From an uncultured Lachnospiraceae bacterium (GTDB lineage: Bacteria > Bacillota > Clostridia > Lachnospirales > Lachnospiraceae), in the NCBI GenBank assembly GCA_949935685.1, contig CATLGN010000013.1, positions 1-15,165 of the forward strand: a stretch of 15,165 nucleotides of DNA. Reading direction: 5' to 3'. The position numbers and the translations under genes were made by a program. Shown here piece after piece: positions 7,114 through 15,165 of this stretch. The first letter of the stretch is position 1; every line of letters begins with the position of its first letter. The notes under the pieces were generated by a model, which was not told the origin of the DNA, did no database searches, and saw only the letters and a program-made list of their open reading frames with translations.

Positions 7114-8390
7114 TCTTCACTCTCCACAATCTCCGTCTCCCGGACAAAAACCTTTTCCCCGATCACTTCTCCGGTTTCCCGCCTGTTTACCGCTATCCGC
7201 ATCCCGTCTGTCTCCTCCGCACATGAAACATCCGTCAATCCTGCCAGCAGACATTCCAGCTTCCGGTCTCCCGCTGTGAAATCAGGATGCATGCTGACCG
7301 ACACCTGCAAGTCCCGGTCGTGGCAAAGCATCAAAAAGCAGTCTGCTTCGCCCGCTTCCATCAGCGCCTGCCGCTTTTCCAGAAAATACGCCTCATAATC
7401 CCGGTTCCACGCCTCACACAGCGCATCCCGCCTGTGATCCGCCAGATTATAATTCTCCTGCAGGTATGTACCGACCGCCTCCGTTATTTTCTGGCCGCCG
7501 AGGAAATTCATATGTTCTTTATCCGCAAAATCCGTATCGGGATTCCAGCACTGTGCTTCCATAAAATTCAGATACGGCAGTTCGCTTTGCGCCGCAAAAG
7601 CCGCCGTCAGCGGCTGGTCAGCGGCCTTGTCCGCCATCAGCGTTTCGTCGCCGCCGTCCGGGTACGGCAGATAGACAAGCAAAATCGCAATCCCCCGCTC
7701 CCGGCACAAATCCGTCATTTTCTGCAGATACTGCGCGCCGGTTCCCTGCAGATCCACCGACGCCGATATTGCCGCAGCAGCCGACACAGCTTCCGCGTCA
7801 TACGAATATACTTTCCGGCCTGTCACCGCTCCTTTTTCTTTCGTATAAGCGGGCGAAAAATCTTCCTCCCCCAGTTCCTCCCACCGGTTGTGATAAACCG
7901 AATACGGAAACAGCAGTTCCTTCCGATATGCCGCATCCGCCTGTAAGTCCAGAACCGCCCTGATTTTGCGCGGGGAAAGCGGAATCGAGTCCATCGTCGT
8001 ATGCGAGAAATTAATGCCGGTCTGGTCGTTGCGCATCTTTTCGCCTCTGTTAATCATAAAGGTATCGATCACGACCACTTTCGGATTCGTATATTGCAGC
8101 GCGTCTTCCAGCGCATAATAGGATTCGGGAATATAATGTCCGTATCGTCCGATATTATAAGAAGTGATCCCATACTCCCGGTACAACTGCATCGGGAACA
8201 CCGCGTTGATCATATGGCTGTTTCCGACAAACAGTACATCATACTCGTCTCCCCGCTCGTACAATTCCCGGTTTCTGACCGCCGCTTCCTTGCGCATCGT
8301 CAGGCGGTTCAGACCGTTGAATCCCGCGGCGAGCAAAAGCAGTACCATACACACATGGACAATATGGGCCATGTTTCTTTTTACACGCAT
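7110..8390 (-). CDS. Membrane-anchored SGNH-family protein, probable O-acetylation partner (AlgJ/AlgX/DltD-like role)
   Basis: 426 residues from the chosen start. Residues 7-24 form one N-terminal membrane anchor, with the rest outside. The SGNH core has FVGNSHMINA with the nucleophile Ser58 in G-N-S-H, a central ERGIAILLVYLPYPDG strand (231-246), and D-K-E-H (Asp290, His293) followed by MNFLGG, which completes a Ser-His-Asp set. The gene lies just after the MBOAT gene, so the role is inferred as the extracytoplasmic acetyl transfer step. Residues 311-426 are an extra C-terminal segment I cannot assign. An ATG further upstream (8460-8462) would give 24 more residues but overlaps the MBOAT gene and lacks a good ribosome site. 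The ATG at 8388-8390 has GAGGAG with 7-nt spacing and clears the MBOAT stop, so I prefer it. The 3' end overlaps the next gene by 4 nt (ATGA). Confidence 0.85.
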   Translation of the reverse strand: MRVKRNMAHIVHVCMVLLLLAAGFNGLNRLTMRKEAAVRNRELYERGDEYDVLFVGNSHMINAVFPMQLYREYGITSYNIGRYGHYIPESYYALEDALQYTNPKVVVIDTFMINRGEKMRNDQTGINFSHTTMDSIPLSPRKIRAVLDLQADAAYRKELLFPYSVYHNRWEELGEEDFSPAYTKEKGAVTGRKVYSYDAEAVSAAAAISASVDLQGTGAQYLQKMTDLCRERGIAILLVYLPYPDGGDETLMADKAADQPLTAAFAAQSELPYLNFMEAQCWNPDTDFADKEHMNFLGGQKITEAVGTYLQENYNLADHRRDALCEAWNRDYEAYFLEKRQALMEAGEADCFLMLCHDRDLQVSVSMHPDFTAGDRKLECLLAGLTDVSCAEETDGMRIAVNRRETGEVIGEKVFVRETEIVESEE

Positions 8391-8394
8391 CAGC

Positions 8395-8403
8395 CCTCTC
8401 CTC
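8395..8403 (-). promoter_or_regulatory. Ribosome binding site deciding the SGNH start
   Basis: GAGGAGAGG lies just upstream of the ATG at 8388-8390, with the AGGAG core 7 nt from the start codon. It falls in the 23-nt gap after the MBOAT stop. This favours the shorter protein over the start at 8462. Confidence 0.75.
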
Positions 8404-8413
8404 AAAACACAAA

Positions 8414-9899
<1,486 letters not shown>

Positions 9900-9910
<11 letters not shown>

Positions 9911-11918
9911 TCTGCTCCTTCCAGCGTATCGTCGTCACAATTCTGCAGTCCGCATTGGTTGTTCCCGCAATCCGAAGCTTTTTGACAGGCTCTTTCACAC
10001 CATATGTGGTCGAAATCCATGCCTCTTCCACAGACAGCCGCATCCCGCATTCTCCCCGGCACTGCAGTGTCACCGCCGCGCGCCGGCCCGGGCCGCATGG
10101 GCACGAAAGCAGGAAAGAATCCGCTCGCGTTTCCTCCACGCGGCATCCGGGTCCCAACAGAAAATGAATGCCAAAAGCAGTATCCCGCTTTACATGCAGC
10201 AGATCGTCATATAATTGCAGACCGTTTTTTCCGTCGTACCGGTATTTTCGCCGGTGTATCACCGGTCCATAACCGTCATGCTCCGCTTCCACGCACAGCA
10301 TCCCCGCCGCGCGGCCGGCCGCCGGCCCGGACTGCTCTGCGCCTTCGCCGCTGCGCGCATTTCCCACAGCCAGATTATGCGCCAGCAGCCTTGTCCGCGC
10401 CCGTCTTCCCCACAGAAACGCGCCAAGCATTTCCGACTGGTCCGCACCGTTTATCGTCACCGTATTGTGGTTTTCCGTTCTGCGAAACGCATTTCTGTTT
10501 TCCAGATCGATATGATAGAGATAGGTTCCCGCATCCGCAAATACCGCGCTGCCGCGCAGATACATCTGAAACGAGAGCGCATCCGCGTGTCCATGCGCCG
10601 CTATGCTGCCGAAGCCGAGTTCACCGTGGTCAATTCCGATCAGCACACTGCCGTCCGCGCTTTTCAGCAGACTCACGCCGCCCTGCTCGTAACAGACGCT
10701 GCCTGTATTCCGATGACGACGCTTCTCACCGATCCGCTCCCGTAAATGCGACGGCACGATAGCGAGCAGCGTCCCGTCCGTGACCGCCGACGCATACCGC
10801 TCCGGCAAAACCACACTCATAAGCTGCAGCACATAAAGATAATGGCTGCGCCGATCCGTCCCCTGCAGATCCAGTATCTTTCCGCCGTCGTCATCCCCGA
10901 AGACAACGCATTCCCCATACGCTCCCTGACAGTCCGCCAGATAACGGCTCATTTTCACGAGCGTATTGCGCCACATCTGCGGCACACGGATGCCGTTGAT
11001 CTGCATATGCAGAACGAGCAGGCCGACCGCCTCCATAAAAAATGACTGATAGTGCAGAGAAGCTTCTTTATTAACGCCGTCGCTGTAATTCTGCCGCTCG
11101 ATTTCATACTGCAGAATGTAAAAAGCCGTGTCAAACCATGCGCCACAGTTCATCACAAGCCCGGCCAGCCCCATCGCCGCCGCCTCTGCGATCACATGAT
11201 TATTGGCGGAAGAATACCGGGAATAATGCACCGCGATATATTCCGTCATATTGATAATGCCGATGCGCAGCGCGCCGCACAGCGCATCGATCTTTTCTTT
11301 TGTCTCTGCGTCTTTTTCCGCCAGCGCCGCATCGGACAAAAATCCCAGCGTATAGATCCAGTTGATGTCCCGGATCGCCGCTTCCATAACGCTCGTCCAG
11401 GAAATGCCCACCAAAAACGGATTCTTCCGGTTCCAGTCAAAAAATAAATCTGACAACTCTGTCACATATTTTCCGTCCCCCGTCCGGTCATAGCGGCAGG
11501 CCAGCATGGCAAACTGGAAATGCCGGTTCAGCTCCCAGTTTGTCCGCGCATCCCCGATTTCGTCCCGCTGCTTATAGCGCAGGTCGCCGGAAAAAACCTG
11601 CGGCCACTTCTGCGGCGTCTGAAATCCCGCATGCCAGTCTTTTTGATACGTCTCATAGTCATAACCGCCGGGCAGGGCAATCCGCACAGGCGCCGCATCC
11701 GCAAAAGCAGGCATATCCGCCCGTTCCGCCATTGCCAGCCGCTCTCTGTGAAATACCAGCGCTTCCCACTCCCGCCGAAAGACTCTGTCCGTCACCGCTA
11801 TCCGCCGTTTCCCAAATACCTTCCGCTCCGCCTGCTGCGCCGCCTTCTGTTCCAGACGCCATGCAATCTCCGGAACACGCATCGCGCGCAGACGATTGAT
11901 ATACCATCCGATCCCCAT
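9900..11918 (-). CDS. Heparinase II/III family protein (polysaccharide lyase fold)
   Basis: 672 residues, usual for the family. The N-terminal two thirds should be an (alpha/alpha) toroid and the C-terminal third a beta-sandwich. Visible landmarks are TNWELNRHFQF (126-136), NPFLVGISWTSVMEAAIRDI (166-185), SSANNHVIAEA with Asn240-His241 (236-246), YSDGVNKEASLHYQSF with Tyr290, the hallmark HGHADALSF (442-450, His442/His444) followed by DAGTYLYH (452-459), and ENHNTVTINGADQSEM in the sandwich. Asn, His, Tyr and His at these places match the catalytic set described for PL17/heparinase II-III lyases, so it is probably an active beta-eliminating lyase of uronate-containing polymers. No clear signal peptide is visible at MGIGWYINRLRAM, which is odd for an extracellular lyase but common in such operon-borne homologues. 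It starts 1 nt after the uronate dehydrogenase stop, and its 3' end overlaps the MBOAT gene by 11 nt. Role inferred: trimming or clearing the operon's own polymer. Confidence 0.88.
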
Positions 11919-11919
11919 A

Positions 11920-13293
11920 TCAGAACTCCGTTCCCGTCATATCCTTTTCCCGTGTCTCATACTGCTTCGCATTCGTGTTGATGTTTCCCCACGAAATGCC
12001 CTCATACTGCCCGGCATAGTCCACATCGTTCCATGCCCGGACGAGATCGACAACAATCTTCCCCGGATATTTTTCCAGCAGATCCGCAAACTCCGCCTCT
12101 TTATTCGTCACCACAAGCACATCCGATTCCGACGCCACCTTGTCCAGATCGTCATATACAAAGTGTTGGAGATGCGGAATCTTGGCCATAATAAAGTCTT
12201 TATTGGTACCTGTGATCTCCGACAGTTTCACATTTTTATCATAAATACGCAGTTCAAAGCCCTTGCCGAGCAATGTTTCCACCACGTCCACGATCGGGCT
12301 GCAGCGCAGATCATCCGTACCGGCCTTAAAACTCAGTCCCAGTATACCGACCTTCCGTCTGCCCTTTTCCATAATCAGTCTGACCGCATTCTTTTTCTGA
12401 ATCTCATTGCTCTCCTCGATCGCATTGATCACCGGCACATCGATATAATAATCTCTTGCCAGCGTGCGCAGCGCCTTGGAATCCTTCGGCAGGCAGGAGC
12501 CGCCATAGGCAAATCCCGGCTTAAAATAATAGGGAGAAATATTGAGCTGCCTGTCCTTGCAAAATATTTCCATCACCTTGTGACTGTCCACATCCAGCGC
12601 CTTGCAGATATTTCCCACTTCATTGCCGAACACAATCTTCAGCGCATGGTACGTATTGTTGATATACTTCATCATCTCCGCCACTTTAATATCCGTGGCG
12701 ATAAACTCTCCCGGAATATCCCGGTACAGCGCGCGCATTGTCTCCACGGCTCTGTCGCAGTCCGCACCCACGAGCGTCAGCGGCGGATTCAGATAATCAT
12801 GGACTGCCGTGCCCTCCCGCAGGAACTCGGGATTGGAAACGACCGTAAAATCCTGGCCGCGCTTTTTTCCCGACGCCTGCTCCAGAATTTTCCCGAGCTT
12901 TTCATTCGTACCCGGCAGCACCGTGCTGCGAATCGCCACAATATGAAACGCCTCTTTATCGCGCAGCGCTTCCCCGATCTGGCCTGCTACCTTATAGATA
13001 TATTCCAGATTCAGGTGCCCTTCCCTGCTGCTCGGTGTCCCGACGGCAATAAAAGAAATCTCCGAATGCGCCACCGCATACGCGGCGTCGTCCGTCGCCT
13101 CCAGACGCCCGCCTTCGTGCGCCGCCCGCACCAGTTCGTCAATGTCTTTCTCGATAATGGTAGGCCGTCCGCTGTTGATCAGCGCCACCTTATGCGCCGA
13201 CACATCCACGCCGATCACATGATGTCCCAGTTTTGCACAGCAGGCCGCGCCCACGCAGCCCACATATCCCATTCCAAATATACTGATTCTCAC
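11920..13293 (-). CDS. Nucleotide-sugar 6-dehydrogenase, GDP-mannose dehydrogenase (AlgD) type
   Basis: NAD-dependent oxidation of a sugar nucleotide to its uronic acid; most likely GDP-mannose to GDP-mannuronate. 457 residues. Rossmann start ISIFGMGYVGCVGAAC (3-18), then VGTPSS (84-89), NPEFLREGTA (154-163), the KVAEMMKY helix with Lys209, and the catalytic-Cys segment PGFAYGGSCLPKD with Cys267. The second nucleotide domain contains GILGLSFKAGTDDLR and a C-terminal DLVR. The stretch NISPYYFKPGFAYGGSCLPK resembles the matching AlgD segment much more than the G-P-G-x-G-G-S-C-F-P-K-D of UDP-glucose dehydrogenases, and Cys267 and Lys209 fall within one residue of AlgD Cys268 and Lys210 (from memory). 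The start is GTG (13291-13293), preceded by AAGGAG at 13301-13306 with 7-nt spacing, and overlaps the previous stop as GTGA. A UDP-sugar substrate is not excluded. Confidence 0.93.
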   Translation of the reverse strand: MRISIFGMGYVGCVGAACCAKLGHHVIGVDVSAHKVALINSGRPTIIEKDIDELVRAAHEGGRLEATDDAAYAVAHSEISFIAVGTPSSREGHLNLEYIYKVAGQIGEALRDKEAFHIVAIRSTVLPGTNEKLGKILEQASGKKRGQDFTVVSNPEFLREGTAVHDYLNPPLTLVGADCDRAVETMRALYRDIPGEFIATDIKVAEMMKYINNTYHALKIVFGNEVGNICKALDVDSHKVMEIFCKDRQLNISPYYFKPGFAYGGSCLPKDSKALRTLARDYYIDVPVINAIEESNEIQKKNAVRLIMEKGRRKVGILGLSFKAGTDDLRCSPIVDVVETLLGKGFELRIYDKNVKLSEITGTNKDFIMAKIPHLQHFVYDDLDKVASESDVLVVTNKEAEFADLLEKYPGKIVVDLVRAWNDVDYAGQYEGISWGNINTNAKQYETREKDMTGTEF

Positions 13294-14486
13294 TCGATTT
13301 CTCCTTCAAAAAATGCCCGGTACCCTTCCAGCAGCGCCCTGCTCGTATGCTCCCAGCTCAGTTCCTCCACCACACGCTTTCTGCCGAACGCGGACATTTC
13401 TTCCCGCTTCTTTGCATCGTCCAGCAGCGACACAATCTTTTTCGCCATATCCACGCTGTCATTCGGCTTCGCATACAGCGACGCCGCCTGCGCGGAGAAA
13501 CGGCCTTCCGTCAGGTCAAACTGCACGATCGGTTTCCCAAGCGCCATATATTCCAAAACCTTATTCATGGTAGACTTATCATTCATCGGATTGTATTCAT
13601 CGGGATTGACACAGATGTCCGCAGTATTCAGATAGTCCAACATCACATCATCCGGCGCCCGTCCGGTAAACGTCACAATATCGTCCAGACCCAGTCTGGC
13701 GGACAACGCCTTCATCTCCTCCAGAGAAGTGCCGCCGCCCACAATGCCGTAGCAGATGTCGTCCCGTTTCAGCTTTCTGCGGATATAAGCGGCCGCTTTG
13801 AGCAGATAGGGGATTCCCTCCTGCTTTCCGATCACGCCCAGATACCCGACCATATAACGCCGGCCGCCCTTGAGTTCTTCCTTCGGCGGCTGTATCCGCA
13901 GCCGTTCCAGTTTCGGTCCGCTCCGCAGCACATAGACCTTTCCCGGCTCCATGCCGCCCCGTTCGATCGCAATTTTCCGGTACGATTCGTTTGTGACAAA
14001 GGCGAACGCGGCGTTCTCATACGTTTTGCGTTCCAGCCAGAGCTGGCTTTTGTACAGCAGCCCGGTCTTTTTCCCGAACTTGGCTTCAAACAGTTCGGGA
14101 CAAATATCATGGTGGTCAAACACATATTTCACGCCGTATTTCCGAAAATGCCTGGCCACCAGATAAATATTATCCGGCGGATTACAGCCGTGAATCACAG
14201 CAAATCCGATCTTTTTATAGATAAATTTCGCCAGCCGCAGCTCATGGAAAAGAGCCGCCCCATATTCTTTCGCATAGCCGACGGGCCCGCTTCCCTCCGC
14301 GGGCAGATCGTGCCGGAAAATATGCACGCCGGACAACTTCTCATATGGCTTCTCGTATCCTTTCCCTTTGGGACAGATGACGGATACCGTGTAACCGTTT
14401 TCTGTCAGTGTCGTCGCCTCCTGCCATACCCGCGTATCAAACGGAACGGGGAGATTTTCCACGATAATCAGTATTTTTCTTTTCAT
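13290..14486 (-). CDS. Glycosyltransferase family 4 (GT-B fold)
   Basis: 398 residues, the usual length for a soluble GT4 enzyme that adds a sugar to a growing lipid-linked glycan at the inner face of the membrane. The N-terminal domain begins KRKILIIVENLPVPFDTRVW. This D-x-R-V-W-x-E-A pattern is typical of the WbuB/PssA-like branch of GT4. FDHHDICPELFE (about 123-134) follows. The C-terminal nucleotide-binding domain starts near YMVGYLGVIGKQEG (211-224), with a G-x-V-G-G-G turn near 247-251 and NKVLEYMALGKPIV (308-321). The E-x7-E motif is degenerate: the second Glu is E312, but K304 replaces the first, as is common in this branch. An AAAGGAG sequence lies 10 nt before the ATG. It sits directly upstream of the uronate dehydrogenase and overlaps it by 4 nt, so transfer of a uronosyl unit is a reasonable guess. 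Donor and acceptor cannot be read from sequence. Confidence 0.88.
   Translation of the reverse strand: MKRKILIIVENLPVPFDTRVWQEATTLTENGYTVSVICPKGKGYEKPYEKLSGVHIFRHDLPAEGSGPVGYAKEYGAALFHELRLAKFIYKKIGFAVIHGCNPPDNIYLVARHFRKYGVKYVFDHHDICPELFEAKFGKKTGLLYKSQLWLERKTYENAAFAFVTNESYRKIAIERGGMEPGKVYVLRSGPKLERLRIQPPKEELKGGRRYMVGYLGVIGKQEGIPYLLKAAAYIRRKLKRDDICYGIVGGGTSLEEMKALSARLGLDDIVTFTGRAPDDVMLDYLNTADICVNPDEYNPMNDKSTMNKVLEYMALGKPIVQFDLTEGRFSAQAASLYAKPNDSVDMAKKIVSLLDDAKKREEMSAFGRKRVVEELSWEHTSRALLEGYRAFFEGEIE
13301..13306 (-). promoter_or_regulatory. Ribosome binding site fixing a GTG start
   Basis: AAGGAG lies 7 nt upstream of the GTG at 13291-13293, which begins the conserved Rossmann strand of the dehydrogenase directly. 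No ATG lies nearby in frame upstream of the conserved fold, so the GTG start is well supported. The site sits inside the last codons of the preceding glycosyltransferase, so the two genes are probably translationally coupled. Confidence 0.75.
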
Positions 14487-14514
14487 GATTATTTTGCTCC
14501 TTTATCAAAGCCTG

Positions 14515-15165
14515 TCAATCGTTCTCCATATATACGGGATACAGCGTAATATCTGACCAAACTTCCCGGCTGTCCGCTCCGACGCCGTAGGTCTGCCCGC
14601 CTTCCGCATCATACCAGCAAAAAAACGTAATATGATCCGACGGAATATCCGTCCCTTCCAGCAGCTCCACGCCGGTATCCTCCCGGTACACGTACAGGTA
14701 CTCCGCATCATCCGTTTCAATAACCGGCGCATTTTTCAGACCGCCGCCCGGAAAGACGCTCGCAAAGGCACGGATCCCGCCCCGGTTATTCATATACCGG
14801 ATCAGACATATCGGTTCTCCCGCCAGCCAGACACGGTCGAGAAACGCCATCCGCTGTCTTGTCCATTCCCGAATATCCTCCGCGCAGGCATCCAGATCAT
14901 CTGTCTTATGCCATCGGATCTGATCCATAGCGGCGCTTTCCCGGATTTCCGAAACATATCGGTCTATTTTTTCGTCTGTCAATACCACAAGGGCAGGACG
15001 AAACCGCTCCCGATATTCCGCCTTTACCCCGGATAAAAACGATTCCTTTTGATACAATGCATAAAACCATTTCGTGTATTCCGTATGATAACAATAGATT
15101 TTAGACAAAACGCAGGGATCCCGGAACGATCCCATCTCAGGATGCCCAAGCGCCTTATCGTAATC
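14515..15165 (-). CDS. CotH-family (spore coat kinase-like) protein, C-terminal part; N-terminus outside window
   Basis: The frame is open through the window edge, so the Met at 15135 is internal and the real start lies upstream. The first visible residues read DYDKALGHPEMGSFRD. This matches the D-[YF]-D-x-A-x-G signature of CotH proteins, whose Asp residues bind metal in the atypical, Fam20-like kinase fold. Further on, EWTRQRMAFLD (about 110 residues into the visible part) matches the W-x-x-x-R-x-x-x-L-D ending of CotH kinase domains. The last ~90 residues form a separate, probably beta-rich tail ending in TYGVGADSREVW and MEND. Bacillus subtilis CotH phosphorylates serines of spore coat proteins. 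In a polysaccharide operon the substrate may instead be a surface protein or a glycan; that is inference. The next gene, a GT4 enzyme, starts 28 nt later. I cannot judge the N-terminal signal peptide or the ATP-binding residues. Confidence 0.75.
   Translation of the reverse strand, partial: DYDKALGHPEMGSFRDPCVLSKIYCYHTEYTKWFYALYQKESFLSGVKAEYRERFRPALVVLTDEKIDRYVSEIRESAAMDQIRWHKTDDLDACAEDIREWTRQRMAFLDRVWLAGEPICLIRYMNNRGGIRAFASVFPGGGLKNAPVIETDDAEYLYVYREDTGVELLEGTDIPSDHITFFCWYDAEGGQTYGVGADSREVWSDITLYPVYMEND

Noticed and set aside
5911..7398. Long plus-strand open frame (495 codons) opposite the GT-C, GT4 and SGNH genes
   Set aside because: It crosses two gene junctions on the coding strand, has a Pro/His/Arg-rich composition, no motif and no ribosome site; antisense shadow.
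10305..10332. GC-rich palindromic stretch (GGCCGGCCGCCGGCC) that might be a hairpin or recombination site
   Set aside because: It is inside the lyase coding region, encodes an Ala/Gly-rich segment, has no T-run and no repeat elsewhere in the window.
11896..13635. Long plus-strand open frame (579 codons) opposite the dehydrogenase and GT4 genes
   Set aside because: It lies antisense to two genes with clear catalytic motifs, is rich in His/Arg/Ile without any recognisable domain, and spans a gene boundary. It is a shadow of biased codon use on the other strand.
13347..14549. Plus-strand open frame of 400 codons opposite the first GT4 gene
   Set aside because: Antisense to a well-conserved GT4 enzyme; no family features of its own.

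Overview
The window is part of one long exopolysaccharide/cell-surface glycan operon. All supported genes lie on the minus strand, so transcription runs from position 15165 towards 1. The operon runs off both window edges. Most junctions are 4-nt or 11-nt overlaps or gaps under 30 nt. I see no convincing internal terminator or promoter. Purine-rich Shine-Dalgarno sequences (AGGAG/GGAGG type), a CotH-family protein, a mid-range GC content judged by eye, and the FdtA/FdtB type together suggest a Gram-positive Clostridia bacterium, most like a Lachnospiraceae member. That placement is inference; there is no rRNA or housekeeping gene here to confirm it.

Layout in transcription order: (1) 15165-14515, the C-terminal part of a CotH-family kinase-like protein; (2) 14486-13290, a GT4 glycosyltransferase; (3) 13293-11920, a nucleotide-sugar dehydrogenase of GDP-mannose dehydrogenase (AlgD) type with a GTG start; (4) 11918-9900, a heparinase II/III-fold polysaccharide lyase; (5) 9910-8414, an MBOAT O-acyltransferase (AlgI type); (6) 8390-7110, a membrane-anchored SGNH protein (AlgJ/AlgX-like role); (7) 7113-6064, a GT4 glycosyltransferase; (8) 6053-4725, a GT39-like polytopic GT-C enzyme; (9) 4723-3788, a UbiA-family polyprenyl-phosphate phosphoribosyltransferase-like protein; (10) 3773-3078, a HAD phosphatase; (11) 3055-2006, a GT4 glycosyltransferase; (12) 1978-1871, a short open remnant that looks like the 3' tail of a lost gene; (13) 1874-1434, an FdtA/QdtA 3,4-ketoisomerase; (14) 1437-319, an FdtB/QdtB aminotransferase; (15) 317-1, the N-terminus of another probable glycosyltransferase.

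Taken together, the operon appears to supply three unusual sugars plus decoration. The first is a uronic acid, most likely GDP-mannuronate, made by the AlgD-type dehydrogenase. The second is a lipid-linked pentose made by the UbiA+HAD pair, with the neighbouring GT-C protein as the natural candidate for its transferase. The third is a dTDP-3-amino-3,6-dideoxyhexose made by FdtA+FdtB. MBOAT+SGNH would O-acetylate the polymer outside the membrane, and the heparinase-like lyase would trim or clear it. The order dehydrogenase - lyase - MBOAT - SGNH parallels algD...algL-algI-algJ of Pseudomonas. The alginate synthase and export genes are missing here; GT4 enzymes fill the space, as in a lipid-linked repeat-unit pathway. 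No initiating phosphoglycosyltransferase, flippase, polymerase or chain-length regulator is in the window. RmlA/RmlB, needed to feed FdtA, are also absent and are presumably outside.
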